Shown piece by piece: positions 24,520-33,076 of a DNA stretch of 64,000 nt (the stretch's first letter is position 1; each line of letters begins with the position of its first letter). The stretch lies in NCBI GenBank assembly GCA_947476275.1, contig CANJPQ010000010.1, positions 62,001 to 126,000 on the forward strand, written 5' to 3'. This stretch comes from Fidelibacterota bacterium (GTDB lineage: Bacteria > Pseudomonadota > Alphaproteobacteria > Rhodospirillales > Rhodospirillaceae). Position numbers and translations under genes: made by a program. Below the pieces are notes generated by a model that worked only from the letters and a program-made list of their open reading frames with translations, was not told the DNA's origin and ran no database searches.

Positions 24520-25596
24520 ATGACCACTCACATCTCGCGTCGCAGCTTCGGTGGACTCCTTTCGAGCGCCGCCGTCGTCGCCGCGACCGGCGTCGCCGCG
24601 GCGCAGCCCAAAACCATGCGCGCGGTGGTGCTGGAAAAATTCGGCGGTCCTGAGGTCCTCAAGGTCACGCGCATCCCGGTGCCGGAACCGAAAGCCGGCC
24701 AAGTGCAGGTGCGTGTCGCCTACGCAGGTCTCTCGCCGACAGACTCTCTGATCCGCTCCGGTGAGTTCCGCTTCCACCCGCCGCTGCCCTTCATCATGGG
24801 CAACAATTTCAGCGGCCGCATTACCAAGGTGGGCGAAGGTGTCGACAAGAAGCGCATCGGCGAGCGCGTCACCATGGGCGGCTTCGGCGGTTATGCGGAC
24901 TATGCCGTCGGCGCGGCGGAACAGGCGCGCGTCATCCCCGAAGGCTTCGACTGGAAACTCGGCACGGTCTCTGTCAGCTCAGCGCAGACCGCGTGGCAGC
25001 TCCTCAATACCGTTGCCCGTGCGCGCGCGGGCGACGTCATCGTCGTTCACGCCGCTGCCGGCGCGGTCGGCCTCATGTTGGTGCAGATCGGCAAGGAGAT
25101 GGGCTGCAAGGTCGTGGCGCTTGTCGGCAGTCCCGAAAAGATCGCCTGGGGCAAGCAGCAGGCCCAGGCCGACCTGTGGCTCGACTATCGCGCCGACAAG
25201 GAATGGCCGAAGAAGGTGAAGGACTTCACGGGCGGCCGCGGTGCCAACTTCATCTTCGACGGTAACGAGGGCGAAGACGCGCTGAAGAATCTTCAGGCGC
25301 TCGCGCCGCTCGGTCAGGTGGTGTTCATCGGCGCAATGAACGGCGCGGCCCCGCCAATCAATATCCCGACGCTCATCGGTGGATCGCTCGGCGTGCGCGG
25401 CTTCGTCGTGCAGGACGGCATTGCCCTCACCAAAGGCGCGGAGCTGGCGGAGATCATCCCGAAACTGCAAAGCGGCGCATGGAAGTTCCCGATCGCGCAA
25501 CCCGTGCCCCTCGAAAAAGTCGCCGACCTGCACCGCGCCCACGAAGCCCGCACGCTGCTCGGGCGCGGGATTATCAGGGTGGGTGGGGAGATCTAA
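24520..25596 (+). CDS. MDR quinone oxidoreductase paralogue with Tat-like signal sequence
   Basis: 358 residues. Residues 34-358 align along their whole length with the preceding protein (same EKxGGPxVL start, same LWLDYRADKEWPKKVK segment, same GRGII-x-VGGEI end). In addition it has an N-terminal ISRRSFGGLLSSAAVVAATG stretch ending AAAQ, which fits a twin-arginine signal with a signal-peptidase site. The Rossmann AAAGAVGLMLV motif is intact. An NAD(P)H-dependent enzyme in the periplasm would need its cofactor loaded before export, which Tat permits. Translation is coupled to the upstream gene. Confidence 0.88.
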   Translation: MTTHISRRSFGGLLSSAAVVAATGVAAAQPKTMRAVVLEKFGGPEVLKVTRIPVPEPKAGQVQVRVAYAGLSPTDSLIRSGEFRFHPPLPFIMGNNFSGRITKVGEGVDKKRIGERVTMGGFGGYADYAVGAAEQARVIPEGFDWKLGTVSVSSAQTAWQLLNTVARARAGDVIVVHAAAGAVGLMLVQIGKEMGCKVVALVGSPEKIAWGKQQAQADLWLDYRADKEWPKKVKDFTGGRGANFIFDGNEGEDALKNLQALAPLGQVVFIGAMNGAAPPINIPTLIGGSLGVRGFVVQDGIALTKGAELAEIIPKLQSGAWKFPIAQPVPLEKVADLHRAHEARTLLGRGIIRVGGEI

Positions 25597-25608
25597 ACCA
25601 CTACGGTT

Positions 25609-25634
25609 GTCACCCCGGCGTTCGCCGGAATGAC
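25609..25634. repeat. extragenic palindrome (GTCA..CCGGCG-tt-CGCCGG..TGAC)
   Basis: A short palindrome of the CGTCATCCCGGC type between convergent genes. The arms CCGGCG and CGCCGG plus outer GTCA/TGAC match, with two mismatched bases between. A related, perfect copy lies at 33769-33794. Confidence 0.6.
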
Positions 25635-25647
25635 GAAAATGCAGAAA

Positions 25648-26778
25648 CTACTCCGCAGCCGCCTGCGCGCTCTGCGCACCCGTCACCAGCGGCACCGCAT
25701 CCAGCGCCCAGCTTTTGTGGTTCCGCCGTCCGGGCGAGGGAATGGCATACGCCACGCGGCCCTTGTTGCGCACGACCGCTTGGCTGTCGATCCGCCAGCC
25801 CTTCGCGTCCCACCCCTTCAGCGCCTCGCGATATGCGACGATCGCCTTGTCCGCCACCGTCATGTTCTCGTGCGTCATGTCGTTGGGCGTGATGGTCGGC
25901 TCGATCGCCTCCAGCACCGCCACGTCCTGGCTCGCCACCACCATGTTGCGTTCGCCGATCTTCGCATCCAGCGCCGGGTCGAGCAGATGATTGCGGTAAT
26001 TGATCAGGAACACGCGCGTGTGGCTGTCGTCGAGCGGCGTTTCCCACAGGTACTGATGCAACATGCTGGTCTCGGTGAAGTGGATGTAGGTCCACATCGC
26101 GTTCGGGCCGTGATGGCCGGAGCCGGCGCGCATTGTGCCGATCTCGGGCTTGAGGTGCTTCATCTTCGGGTCCGGCAGACTGGGCGCGAAGAATGTCGCC
26201 ATGAAGCCCGCACCCCAGTCCGTGCGCGTCAGTTCGATATCCGGCGTCTTGTAGTCGTCGCGCTCGCCCGAGAAGCCGTGGGTCGGATGTACGAACTCGT
26301 TGTGCGCCGGGTCCATCGCATTCTCGACGCCGCGCTCGTAGTTGCAGGCCACGTCCCAGGTGTGAACGGTGTAGCGCCAGCCTTCCTGGCCTTCTTCCGG
26401 GATGGCCTGCAGGGGCGGCCGCTCGGCTTCGGGCAGGTCGCCCAGGAACGCGAAGATCAGTCCGCAGCGTTCCTGCACCGGATAGGCGTCGATCCGCGTG
26501 CGCGGCGGGATCTTCCCCTCGCGACCAAGGGACGGAATCTTCGTGCACTGGCCGTCGCCGTTGAACTCCCAGCCGTGGTAGGGACATGCAACGCAATCGC
26601 CGTTTACCTTCCCGCCGGCGAGCGATCCGCCGCGGTGGGTGCAGGTGTTGCTGAGGGCATGGGGTTGGCCCTTGGAGTCGCGGAAAAGCACCAGCGGCTG
26701 GCCGAGGACCTCGACTTTCAGAGGCTTATCCGTAACGTTCGTCGCCAATTCCAGGGCGTGCCAGAAATTGATGTACAT
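25648..26778 (-). CDS. Rieske non-heme iron oxygenase, alpha subunit
   Basis: 376 residues. The Rieske cluster ligands are C46 and H48 in CTHRG and C65 and H68 in CPYHGW. The catalytic mononuclear iron site is seen in VENAMDPAHNEFVHP (N153, H159, H164), with a later Asp as third ligand. Size and spacing match single-component-type alpha subunits such as vanillate demethylase or phenylpropionate dioxygenase-like enzymes. It needs a separate reductase, which is not present here. It is divergent from a TetR gene 57 bp away, which probably controls it. The substrate is probably aromatic. Confidence 0.92.
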   Translation of the reverse strand: MYINFWHALELATNVTDKPLKVEVLGQPLVLFRDSKGQPHALSNTCTHRGGSLAGGKVNGDCVACPYHGWEFNGDGQCTKIPSLGREGKIPPRTRIDAYPVQERCGLIFAFLGDLPEAERPPLQAIPEEGQEGWRYTVHTWDVACNYERGVENAMDPAHNEFVHPTHGFSGERDDYKTPDIELTRTDWGAGFMATFFAPSLPDPKMKHLKPEIGTMRAGSGHHGPNAMWTYIHFTETSMLHQYLWETPLDDSHTRVFLINYRNHLLDPALDAKIGERNMVVASQDVAVLEAIEPTITPNDMTHENMTVADKAIVAYREALKGWDAKGWRIDSQAVVRNKGRVAYAIPSPGRRNHKSWALDAVPLVTGAQSAQAAAE

Positions 26779-26788
26779 GCGACCCGCC

Positions 26789-26832
26789 TTAATTCGATTG
26801 ATTTAATTACCGATATAATCTAAGTGAATTAA
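26789..26832. promoter_or_regulatory. AT-rich divergent control region between the Rieske oxygenase and TetR genes
   Basis: In a 57-bp AT-rich gap, TTAATTC (26789-26795) and GAATTAA (26826-26832) form an inverted repeat around a perfect TATAAT (26814-26819) on the plus strand. The TATAAT would start transcription about ten bases before the TetR ATG, giving a nearly leaderless message. Candidate operator for the TetR protein. Confidence 0.45.
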
Positions 26833-26835
26833 TCC

Positions 26836-27549
26836 ATGCAAGACAATTTGCCGCCCACTCCCCTGGCTTCCGACGCGCCTGACCGCAGTGGGGCCACCCG
26901 CGAGCGGCTCATCCTCGCCGCCGAAGCCATGTTCGCCCGCGAGGGCCTGGATGCGGTCTCCCTGCGGCAAGTGAACGCCGCCGCCGGCCAGCGCAATGCC
27001 TCTGCCGCCCACTATCACTTCGGTTCCAAGGAGGCCCTGATCGAGGCCGTGTCGTCCTACCGCCTTGCGCGCGTGAACCTGCGCCGCATGGAGCGCCTGG
27101 CCGCGATCGAAGCCCGTGGCACGCCGGGCCTGCGCGACCTGGTCGAAGTGATGGTGCTGCCAATGGTGGAAGAGATCGAGCAGACCGCCGGCGGCGCCAA
27201 CTACATCCAGGTGCTCGCCCAGCTTGGCGGCCACCCCGTGCACGACCTGGCGAAGCTTGTGCGCAGCAAGAACGCCGAAGCGTTGCAGCGCTGCTCCAAG
27301 CTCGCCGCAGCGCAGTTGAGCGAAATTCCCTATCGCGTGTTCGAAGCGCGCTTCGGCCTGATGATCCTCACCGCCATCACCGCGCTCGCCAACCGCGAGC
27401 GCATGCTGATCTCGCCGGTGACGGATGAGAAAGTGGAAATGCCGATGCTGGTCAGCGTCCTGATCGACAGCCTCGTCGCCAGCCTCAGCGCCCCGCTCTC
27501 CGCCAGCACCATGGCCGAACTCGGCCACAGCACGAAGATGCTGGCTTAG
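26836..27549 (+). CDS. TetR family transcriptional regulator
   Basis: 237 residues. HTH region about 17-65: TRERLILAAEAMFAREGLDAVSLRQVNAAAGQRNASAAHYHFGSKEALI, with the AHYHFGSKEALI motif typical of TetR proteins that have a long C-terminal ligand domain. The C-terminal part is helical and is rich in Leu and Ala. Divergent from the Rieske oxygenase gene and probably its regulator. No ribosome site is obvious, in keeping with a leaderless transcript. The last four bases overlap the convergent protease gene. Confidence 0.9.
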   Translation: MQDNLPPTPLASDAPDRSGATRERLILAAEAMFAREGLDAVSLRQVNAAAGQRNASAAHYHFGSKEALIEAVSSYRLARVNLRRMERLAAIEARGTPGLRDLVEVMVLPMVEEIEQTAGGANYIQVLAQLGGHPVHDLAKLVRSKNAEALQRCSKLAAAQLSEIPYRVFEARFGLMILTAITALANRERMLISPVTDEKVEMPMLVSVLIDSLVASLSAPLSASTMAELGHSTKMLA

Positions 27550-28556
27550 CCTTTCGGCCGCGCCGTCAGCGCCGCGCCCAGTGTCACCACCTTGCCGTGG
27601 CGCAGCACCGTCAGCGTCACCGCGCGGCCGATGGTGTCGGCGCTCAGCAGGCGATGCAGGTGATCAACCCCGGTCACTTCGATGCCGTCGAAGCTCAGCA
27701 GCAAATCGCCGTTCATGAAGCCCGCCTTCGCCGCCGGGCTGTCGCCCTGCACGGTGAACACGCGTGCGCCGCTCTCCGCGGTCCGTCCGAGCGCCCGCGC
27801 AATGCGTCGCGGCAACGCGACCGTCTGCGCCGCCACGCCGAGATGGCTGCGGCGCACTTGTCCATGGCGCAGGATTTCCGTCGTCACGAACAGCGCCGTG
27901 TTGGACGCGATGGCAAAGCACAGCCCTTGCGCGCCCAGGATGGTCGCGGTGTTCACGCCGATCACGCGGCCCGTGGAATCCACCAGCGGCCCGCCGGAGT
28001 TGCCCGGGTTCAGCGCCGCATCGGTCTGCAGCACGTCCTCGATCTGACGGCCCGATTGCGCGCGCAAGGATCGGCCGAGCGCGCTCACCACGCCCGACGT
28101 CACGCTGCATTCGAAGCCCAGCGGATTGCCCACCGCGATGGCGATCTGGCCGACCTTGAGCTTGCTCGAGTCCGCAATCGGCAGCGCCGGGAAGTGCGCG
28201 GTGTCCGGGCGGCCATGCACTTGGATGACGGCAAGGTCCGTATCCGGATCGTCGCCGACCAGATAGGCCGGGAATTCGCTGCCGTCCGGGAACGCCGCCT
28301 GGATCGCGGCAGCGCCGGCCCCGTGCGGGTTGGCCACATGGCTGTTGGTGATCATGTAGCCGTCCGGCGTGAACAGGAACCCCGAGCCGGTACCTCCGCG
28401 GTCACTGGGTTCTCCATTCTTCGCCGGTTTCTTTGGCGTCACGCGCAACTGAGCCACGGCCGGCGCCACCTTTTCGACGGCTGACGTCAACGCATGGCTG
28501 TAGGCGTCCAGAAGTTCGGGATCGCCTTGGCTTTCGTGGGGCATATCGAGCGGCAT
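27546..28556 (-). CDS. HtrA/DegP-like trypsin-fold serine protease with one PDZ domain
   Basis: 336 residues. The catalytic triad is H73 (MITNSHVANP), D107 (DPDTDLAVIQ) and S187 (LNPGNSGGPL). One PDZ domain (about 235-330) follows, containing VFTVQGDSPAAKAGFMNGDLLLSFDG. There is no N-terminal signal peptide or membrane helix, so unlike DegP or DegS it may be cytosolic unless the start is misplaced. Protein quality control or regulated proteolysis is expected. Divergent from the quinone oxidoreductase gene at 28656. Confidence 0.9.
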   Translation of the reverse strand: MPLDMPHESQGDPELLDAYSHALTSAVEKVAPAVAQLRVTPKKPAKNGEPSDRGGTGSGFLFTPDGYMITNSHVANPHGAGAAAIQAAFPDGSEFPAYLVGDDPDTDLAVIQVHGRPDTAHFPALPIADSSKLKVGQIAIAVGNPLGFECSVTSGVVSALGRSLRAQSGRQIEDVLQTDAALNPGNSGGPLVDSTGRVIGVNTATILGAQGLCFAIASNTALFVTTEILRHGQVRRSHLGVAAQTVALPRRIARALGRTAESGARVFTVQGDSPAAKAGFMNGDLLLSFDGIEVTGVDHLHRLLSADTIGRAVTLTVLRHGKVVTLGAALTARPKG

Positions 28557-28655
28557 GAAAGGTCAGATAGGAACGGCTCCACCGCTCCGCCAGGGGCTAT
28601 GCTTCCCTGCGTCGCTCCGCTAAAGCTGGGATGACGCACACTTGAAAGCACGGCC

Positions 28656-29624
28656 ATGAAAGCCTGGAATGTGCATCGCTTCGGCGGACCCGAAGTGATG
28701 CAGTGGGAAGACCTGCCGGACCCGGTGCCGGGCCCCGGTCAGGTGCTGGTGGCGGTGAAAGCCTCCGGTATCAACTTCGCCGAGACGCGCATGCGCGCCG
28801 GCACTTACACCGGCCAGCCGCTGCCCTTCGTCATGGGCATGGAATCCGCCGGCATCGTGGAGAAAGTCGGCGAGGGCGTGACGTCATTCGCGCCCGGCCA
28901 GCGCGTGTTCGGCCGCGCCCGCGGCAGCCACGCGGAGAAAGTGCTGTTCGACGCCCGCTTGCTCATGCCGCTGCCGGATAATCTCAGCTTCGAGGAAGGC
29001 GCCGCCATCCCGGTCGGCTGGCACACCGCATGGCATGCGCTTGTCACGGTCGCGAATGCGCAGCCCGGCCAGCGCGTGTTAATCGAGGCGGTCGCCTCCT
29101 CCGTCGGGTCCGCGGCGCTACAGATCGCCAAGCATCGCGGCTGCTGGGTGGCAGGCTCCGCCAGCCGCGACGACAAACTCGCCAAAGCCAAAGCCGCCGG
29201 CGCCGACGCGGTCTACAACTACAAGACAGACGATATCGCCGCGCGCGTGAAGGCGGATACGGCGGGGGCTGGCATCGACATCGGCCTCATGACCATCGGC
29301 GAGGAAACCGCCGCCAGCCTCATCGCCGCCATGGGTAACGGCGGCAAGATCGTCATGTACGGCTCCACCGGCGGCCGCCAGGTCTGTTTCGATCTCGGCA
29401 TCGGCGAGCGCAACATCTCGCTCAACGGCATGAGCATCTCCACCAGCCCGCAGTATCTGCCGGTCACGGTGCCCACCTTCATCGCCCAGGCGCTGCCGCT
29501 GTTTGCCGCCGGCAAGTTCAAAGCCGTGGTGGATACGGTGCTGCCGCTGTCTGAGGTCGTGCGCGCGCACCAGATGGTCGACGACCGCCGGCACTTCGGC
29601 AAAGTCATCCTCAAGGTGGCGTGA
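28656..29624 (+). CDS. quinone oxidoreductase-like MDR protein
   Basis: 322 residues, zinc-free MDR family. Seen are GIMFAETR-like substrate loop (SGINFAETRMRAG), PFVMGMESAGIVEKVGEGV and the nucleotide site VLIEAVASSVGSAALQIAKHRG, where VASSVGS replaces the more common AAGGVG. It is only distantly similar to the tandem pair at 23.5-25.6 kb. Cytosolic NADPH-dependent reduction is likely. The membrane protein gene at 29629 follows after 4 bp, indicating an operon. Confidence 0.88.
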   Translation: MKAWNVHRFGGPEVMQWEDLPDPVPGPGQVLVAVKASGINFAETRMRAGTYTGQPLPFVMGMESAGIVEKVGEGVTSFAPGQRVFGRARGSHAEKVLFDARLLMPLPDNLSFEEGAAIPVGWHTAWHALVTVANAQPGQRVLIEAVASSVGSAALQIAKHRGCWVAGSASRDDKLAKAKAAGADAVYNYKTDDIAARVKADTAGAGIDIGLMTIGEETAASLIAAMGNGGKIVMYGSTGGRQVCFDLGIGERNISLNGMSISTSPQYLPVTVPTFIAQALPLFAAGKFKAVVDTVLPLSEVVRAHQMVDDRRHFGKVILKVA

Positions 29625-29628
29625 AGCG

Positions 29629-30192
29629 ATGTTCCGCCGCCTGGCCACAAATCGCAATGTGCTGTTCTTCCTCGTCTTCGGTGGAATGCTGTGGCTTGCG
29701 CAAATGCTGATCTTCACGCCGGCCTATCGCGCGGTGGCGTCGGGCTTCCCGCCCATGAACCTCCAATTCCCGCTGACCGCCACGATGATGGCGATTCAGC
29801 GCGGTGCGTTCAGTCCCGGCATTCAGCTCGGCTACCTCCAATACGCCTCCGTCGATTACCTCTTCGCCGCCAACTATGCGTTCGGCTTGGCCCTCGTCTG
29901 GTGCTGGATGGCGGACCGCGCGAACAGCCCACTCCTCGAGCGTTCGATGGGCCGCGGGCTTCTGTTCTTTCCGTTGATCCTGGCGGCGCTCGATTGGGCC
30001 GAGACCTCGTGCTTTCTGCTGATCGCGTTTGCCAATCCGCGCGATCCCCAGCACGATCTCACCGCGACCACGCTGCTTGTGCACAACGCAAAGCACGTCG
30101 TTGCCTTGATCACGGAACTGATGACGCTCTGGATCGCCGCGATCTTCGGCTTGGTGTCGATCCGCCGCGGTCGTCGCGTGGCGAAGACTTAA
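29629..30192 (+). CDS. membrane protein, unknown function
   Basis: 187 residues with four to five predicted spans: VLFFLVFGGMLWLAQMLIF, a second at VDYLFAANYAFGLALVWCW, a third at GLLFFPLILAALDWAETSCFLLIAF and a last at ALITELMTLWIAAIFGLVSI before a basic tail. No recognised family. It begins 4 bp after the oxidoreductase gene, so it is likely expressed with it. The stop codon overlaps the convergent ureidoglycolate lyase gene by four bases. Confidence 0.75.
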   Translation: MFRRLATNRNVLFFLVFGGMLWLAQMLIFTPAYRAVASGFPPMNLQFPLTATMMAIQRGAFSPGIQLGYLQYASVDYLFAANYAFGLALVWCWMADRANSPLLERSMGRGLLFFPLILAALDWAETSCFLLIAFANPRDPQHDLTATTLLVHNAKHVVALITELMTLWIAAIFGLVSIRRGRRVAKT

Positions 30193-30761
30193 ACCTTCAA
30201 CTCCAGCACCAGCCCCAGGCGCTGCACGATATTGCGCTTCTGCAGGTCCGGGCCGCTCGCCTCGTTGTTGGCGATATTGCCGAGATTGCGGTTGGTCTCG
30301 TTGCGCAGGATCACGATTACGTCGGTTTCCGGCACAAGCGCGAACGGGAACTCGTGCCACGTCCCCACGTGCATGCAGAACCCGTTCTGGCCGTCGAAAC
30401 GGAACGCTTCCAGTTTTTCCAGGTCCGGCATGTCACCCTCGGTCGGCACGCCGAAGATCGCCACGAACGGCTTGCCGCCAAGCGGGATGAAGCATTGCGT
30501 GTGTTTGAAGTGGCGCTCTAGGTACGTCACCTCGAACGGCCGCGGCTGGATGGTGGCGAGGCTCAGGCACGTATCCTCGTCCGACTTGAACGCGGCGGGC
30601 TTCGCTGTCGTCACCTTGCCGTCATAGAAGGCGCTGGCTGCCGGCGTTGCGCCGGCCGCGCGGCCGATAATCGTGCCATAGGGCGCCAGCGCTTCGGCCG
30701 TCGCCGCCTTCACCGGGATCACGCGCCGCGTGAGTTGGGCCTTATTCGCGCCGCCGTCCAT
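30189..30761 (-). CDS. ureidoglycolate lyase family protein
   Basis: 190 residues. It contains the cupin-like core of the AllA family: PYGTIIGR near the N-terminus, the conserved LERHFKHTQCFIPLGGKPFVAIFG block (His-Gln-x-Phe-Ile-Pro) and GTWHEFPFAL with the second His. The family splits ureidoglycolate into glyoxylate and urea in purine catabolism. I prefer the second ATG (30761), which has GGAG six bases upstream, over the first (30773). No allantoin genes are nearby, so it may act on another ureido acid, perhaps linked to the isochorismatase and HyuAB proteins. Confidence 0.85.
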   Translation of the reverse strand: MDGGANKAQLTRRVIPVKAATAEALAPYGTIIGRAAGATPAASAFYDGKVTTAKPAAFKSDEDTCLSLATIQPRPFEVTYLERHFKHTQCFIPLGGKPFVAIFGVPTEGDMPDLEKLEAFRFDGQNGFCMHVGTWHEFPFALVPETDVIVILRNETNRNLGNIANNEASGPDLQKRNIVQRLGLVLELKV

Positions 30762-30857
30762 AGGGCTCTCCATCTTTTGATTGTGGAGAATAGGCCCGCG
30801 TGCGTATCGATGCCAACCCCGCTAAGCTAAGGTCCGTATAGGATCAGGACACGACCC

Positions 30858-32525
30858 ATGGCTGCGCCCCGCATCACCCGTCACTTCGTCACTGTCCGCG
30901 GCGAGCGGCAGGTGCACTACCGCCGCGCCGGATCCGGCCCGCCCGTGGTGCTGCTGCACCAGTCGCCCACATCCTCTACCGAATACATCCCGCTGATCGA
31001 GGAACTCGCGGCTGAGTTCACCGTCTTCGCGCCGGACACGGCGGGCAACGGCCTGTCCGATGCGCTGTCGAAAGATTGGCCGGACATGGAGGACTTCGCC
31101 GACGGTGTCGCCAACCTGCTCGATGCGCTGAAGTTGCCGGACGTGCCGGTCTACGGCTTTCACACCGGCGGCGTCTGCGCGCTCGCCATGGGCCTGCGGC
31201 ATCCCAATCGTGCTTCCGTCTACATCATGAACGGCTACCTCCAGATGGAGAAGGAGGAGCGCGATGAGTTCCTCACTCACTACCTGCCGCCCTTCGCGCC
31301 GGAATGGAGCGGTGCTTATCTCACCTGGTCCTGGTCGCGCTTCCGCGAACAGTCGATCTTCTTTCCCTGGTACGCCAAGTCCGCGTCGCGGCGCATGGCG
31401 GTCGATCTGCCTCCGCCGGAACGCATCCACTGGGCCGTGATGGAATTCTTCCGCGCGGGCGACAACTATCGCCGCGCCTATCGTCCGGCGTTCACGTTCG
31501 ACACCGCCAACGCCGTGCGCAACATGGGCGCCAACATGGTGATCATGACGGCGAAGACCGATCCGCTCGATGCCTACATGGCGAAGATGCCCAAGCCGCC
31601 CGCCAACGTCACGACCATCAGCCCGCCTGATTTCGTCGCGGCGAAGGATCAGGCGAAAGAGATCTTCCGCAAACACGCCCGCGGCACCGCGCCGGCGGTT
31701 GTGCCGACTGAGCCCATGCCCGGCCGCATCTGGGCGGAGTACCTTCAGATCGACGGCGCCTCACTTTATGCGCGCCGCAACACCGATGCGCCCGGCCGCC
31801 CGATCGTGTTCATCCATGCGTCCGCCGGCTCCGCGCTCGGCATGGATCGCCATATGCGCCCGTTCATCGGCAAGCGCCCCGTGCTCGCGGTCGATCTGCC
31901 CGGCAACGGCGAGTCCGACAATCCCCAGGACTACAAGCATGGGGGCAGTACCGTCACGGTCGAAGCGCAAGCGCGCTATCTCGCCCTTGCCATCAAGGCC
32001 GCGGGCTACACCGAGGTCGATGTCTACGGCTATTGGGGCGGCAGCGCGGTCGGCATCGAACTCGCGATCCAGAACCCCGGGCTGGTGAAGAATCTCGCCG
32101 TGCCGTCCCTGCACATCCGCGAACCCGCCTATCGCGACGAACTGCTAGCCAAGTACACCCCGCCGGTCGTGCCCGATACCGCGGGCTCACATCTGATCCG
32201 CGTGTGGCATCAGGTGCGCGACCAGGAACTGTTTGCCCCCTGGTTCAAGACCGACAACGCCCATGCCATCAAGGCGCCGGTCGAAGCCAATCTCGCGCCG
32301 GAGGTGCTCCATCGCCGCACCGTCGATTTGCTGAAAGCCGCGAACACCTATGCGGGCGCGTATGCCGCCTACTTCTCCTATCCGGAGTTCGAACGCCTTG
32401 CGCACACCACCTGTCGCGTTCTGGTCGGCGCACCGGGCGATGCGGCGACGGAGAAGGCCATGAAGGTGCTCGGATCGCGCGGCGTGGCGGGGCTCAGCAT
32501 CGCCGATTTCTTTACCAACGGGTGA
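30858..32525 (+). CDS. tandem double alpha/beta-hydrolase-fold protein with atypical nucleophile elbows
   Basis: 555 residues made of two alpha/beta-hydrolase domains. Domain 1 (about 10-270) has VLLHQSPTSSTEY, APDTAGNGLSD and an elbow G100-F-H-T-G104. Domain 2 (about 290-555) has IVFIHASAGSALGMD, VDLPGNGESDNP and an elbow G391-Y-W-G-G395. In both, the position of the catalytic Ser is taken by another residue (H102 and W393), while the surrounding strand-turn-helix is conserved. AGGA precedes the ATG by eight bases. Followed after 4 bp by a DUF2237 gene. Function unknown; duplication and fusion followed by loss or change of chemistry is the likely history. Confidence 0.85.
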   Translation: MAAPRITRHFVTVRGERQVHYRRAGSGPPVVLLHQSPTSSTEYIPLIEELAAEFTVFAPDTAGNGLSDALSKDWPDMEDFADGVANLLDALKLPDVPVYGFHTGGVCALAMGLRHPNRASVYIMNGYLQMEKEERDEFLTHYLPPFAPEWSGAYLTWSWSRFREQSIFFPWYAKSASRRMAVDLPPPERIHWAVMEFFRAGDNYRRAYRPAFTFDTANAVRNMGANMVIMTAKTDPLDAYMAKMPKPPANVTTISPPDFVAAKDQAKEIFRKHARGTAPAVVPTEPMPGRIWAEYLQIDGASLYARRNTDAPGRPIVFIHASAGSALGMDRHMRPFIGKRPVLAVDLPGNGESDNPQDYKHGGSTVTVEAQARYLALAIKAAGYTEVDVYGYWGGSAVGIELAIQNPGLVKNLAVPSLHIREPAYRDELLAKYTPPVVPDTAGSHLIRVWHQVRDQELFAPWFKTDNAHAIKAPVEANLAPEVLHRRTVDLLKAANTYAGAYAAYFSYPEFERLAHTTCRVLVGAPGDAATEKAMKVLGSRGVAGLSIADFFTNG

Positions 32526-32529
32526 CGCC

Positions 32530-32946
32530 ATGCCTCTGGATGACGGCAGCAGCGACCGCGGACGCCGCCCGGAACGGTCGCCGTCCAAGAACGTGCTCGG
32601 CGAAACGCTCGAGCCCTGTTCCTTCAAACCCATGACCGGCTTCTTCCGCAACGGCTGCTGCGACACCGGCCCGATGGATCGCGGCAGTCATACGGTGTGC
32701 ATCGTCGCCACGGCGGAGTTTCTGATCTTCTCCGCCTCCCGCGGCAACGATCTCGCCACGCCCATGCCGGACTACGGCTTCCCCGGCCTCAAGCCCGGCG
32801 ACCGCTGGTGCCTATGCGCGCCGCGCTGGCAGGAAGCGCTCGATGCCGCCAAGGCGCCGAAGGTGGTCCTGCGCAGCACCCACTTCGGTGCGTTGCAGTA
32901 CTGCACGCTTGAGGACCTGAAACGCTTCGCTGTGGATTTGAGCTAG
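32530..32946 (+). CDS. DUF2237 family protein
   Basis: 138 residues that match the DUF2237 pattern nearly throughout: NVLGETLEPCSFKPMTGFFR, GCCDTGPMDRGSHTVC, TAEFLIFSASRGNDL, the FPGLKPGDRWCLCAPRW block and a C-terminal TLEDLKRFAVDL. Conserved cysteines suggest a structural or redox role; the function is not known. The first 20 residues are variable and charged. Co-transcribed with the double alpha/beta hydrolase (4-bp gap). Confidence 0.9.
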   Translation: MPLDDGSSDRGRRPERSPSKNVLGETLEPCSFKPMTGFFRNGCCDTGPMDRGSHTVCIVATAEFLIFSASRGNDLATPMPDYGFPGLKPGDRWCLCAPRWQEALDAAKAPKVVLRSTHFGALQYCTLEDLKRFAVDLS

Positions 32947-32952
32947 TTCGTC

Positions 32953-32981
32953 ACCCTTGACCCGCGGAGCGGGTCGAGGGT
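32953..32981. repeat. extragenic hairpin after the DUF2237 gene, possible terminator
   Basis: ACCCT-T-GACCCGC (32953-32965), loop GGA, GCGGGTC-G-AGGGT (32969-32981): 13 pairs including one T-G. A T-rich tract (GTTTTTCTTTTG) follows about 13 bases later. The sequence looks like a family of alphaproteobacterial repeats around GACCCGCGGAGCGGGTC, and may also end the upstream transcript. Confidence 0.6.
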
Positions 32982-33076
32982 CCAGAGGTTTGCGTTTTTC
33001 TTTTGTATGGACGAAAACCCTGGATGCTCGCGGTCCGTCGGATCGCAAGCATGACGGCATTTGACGGGAAGGACGC

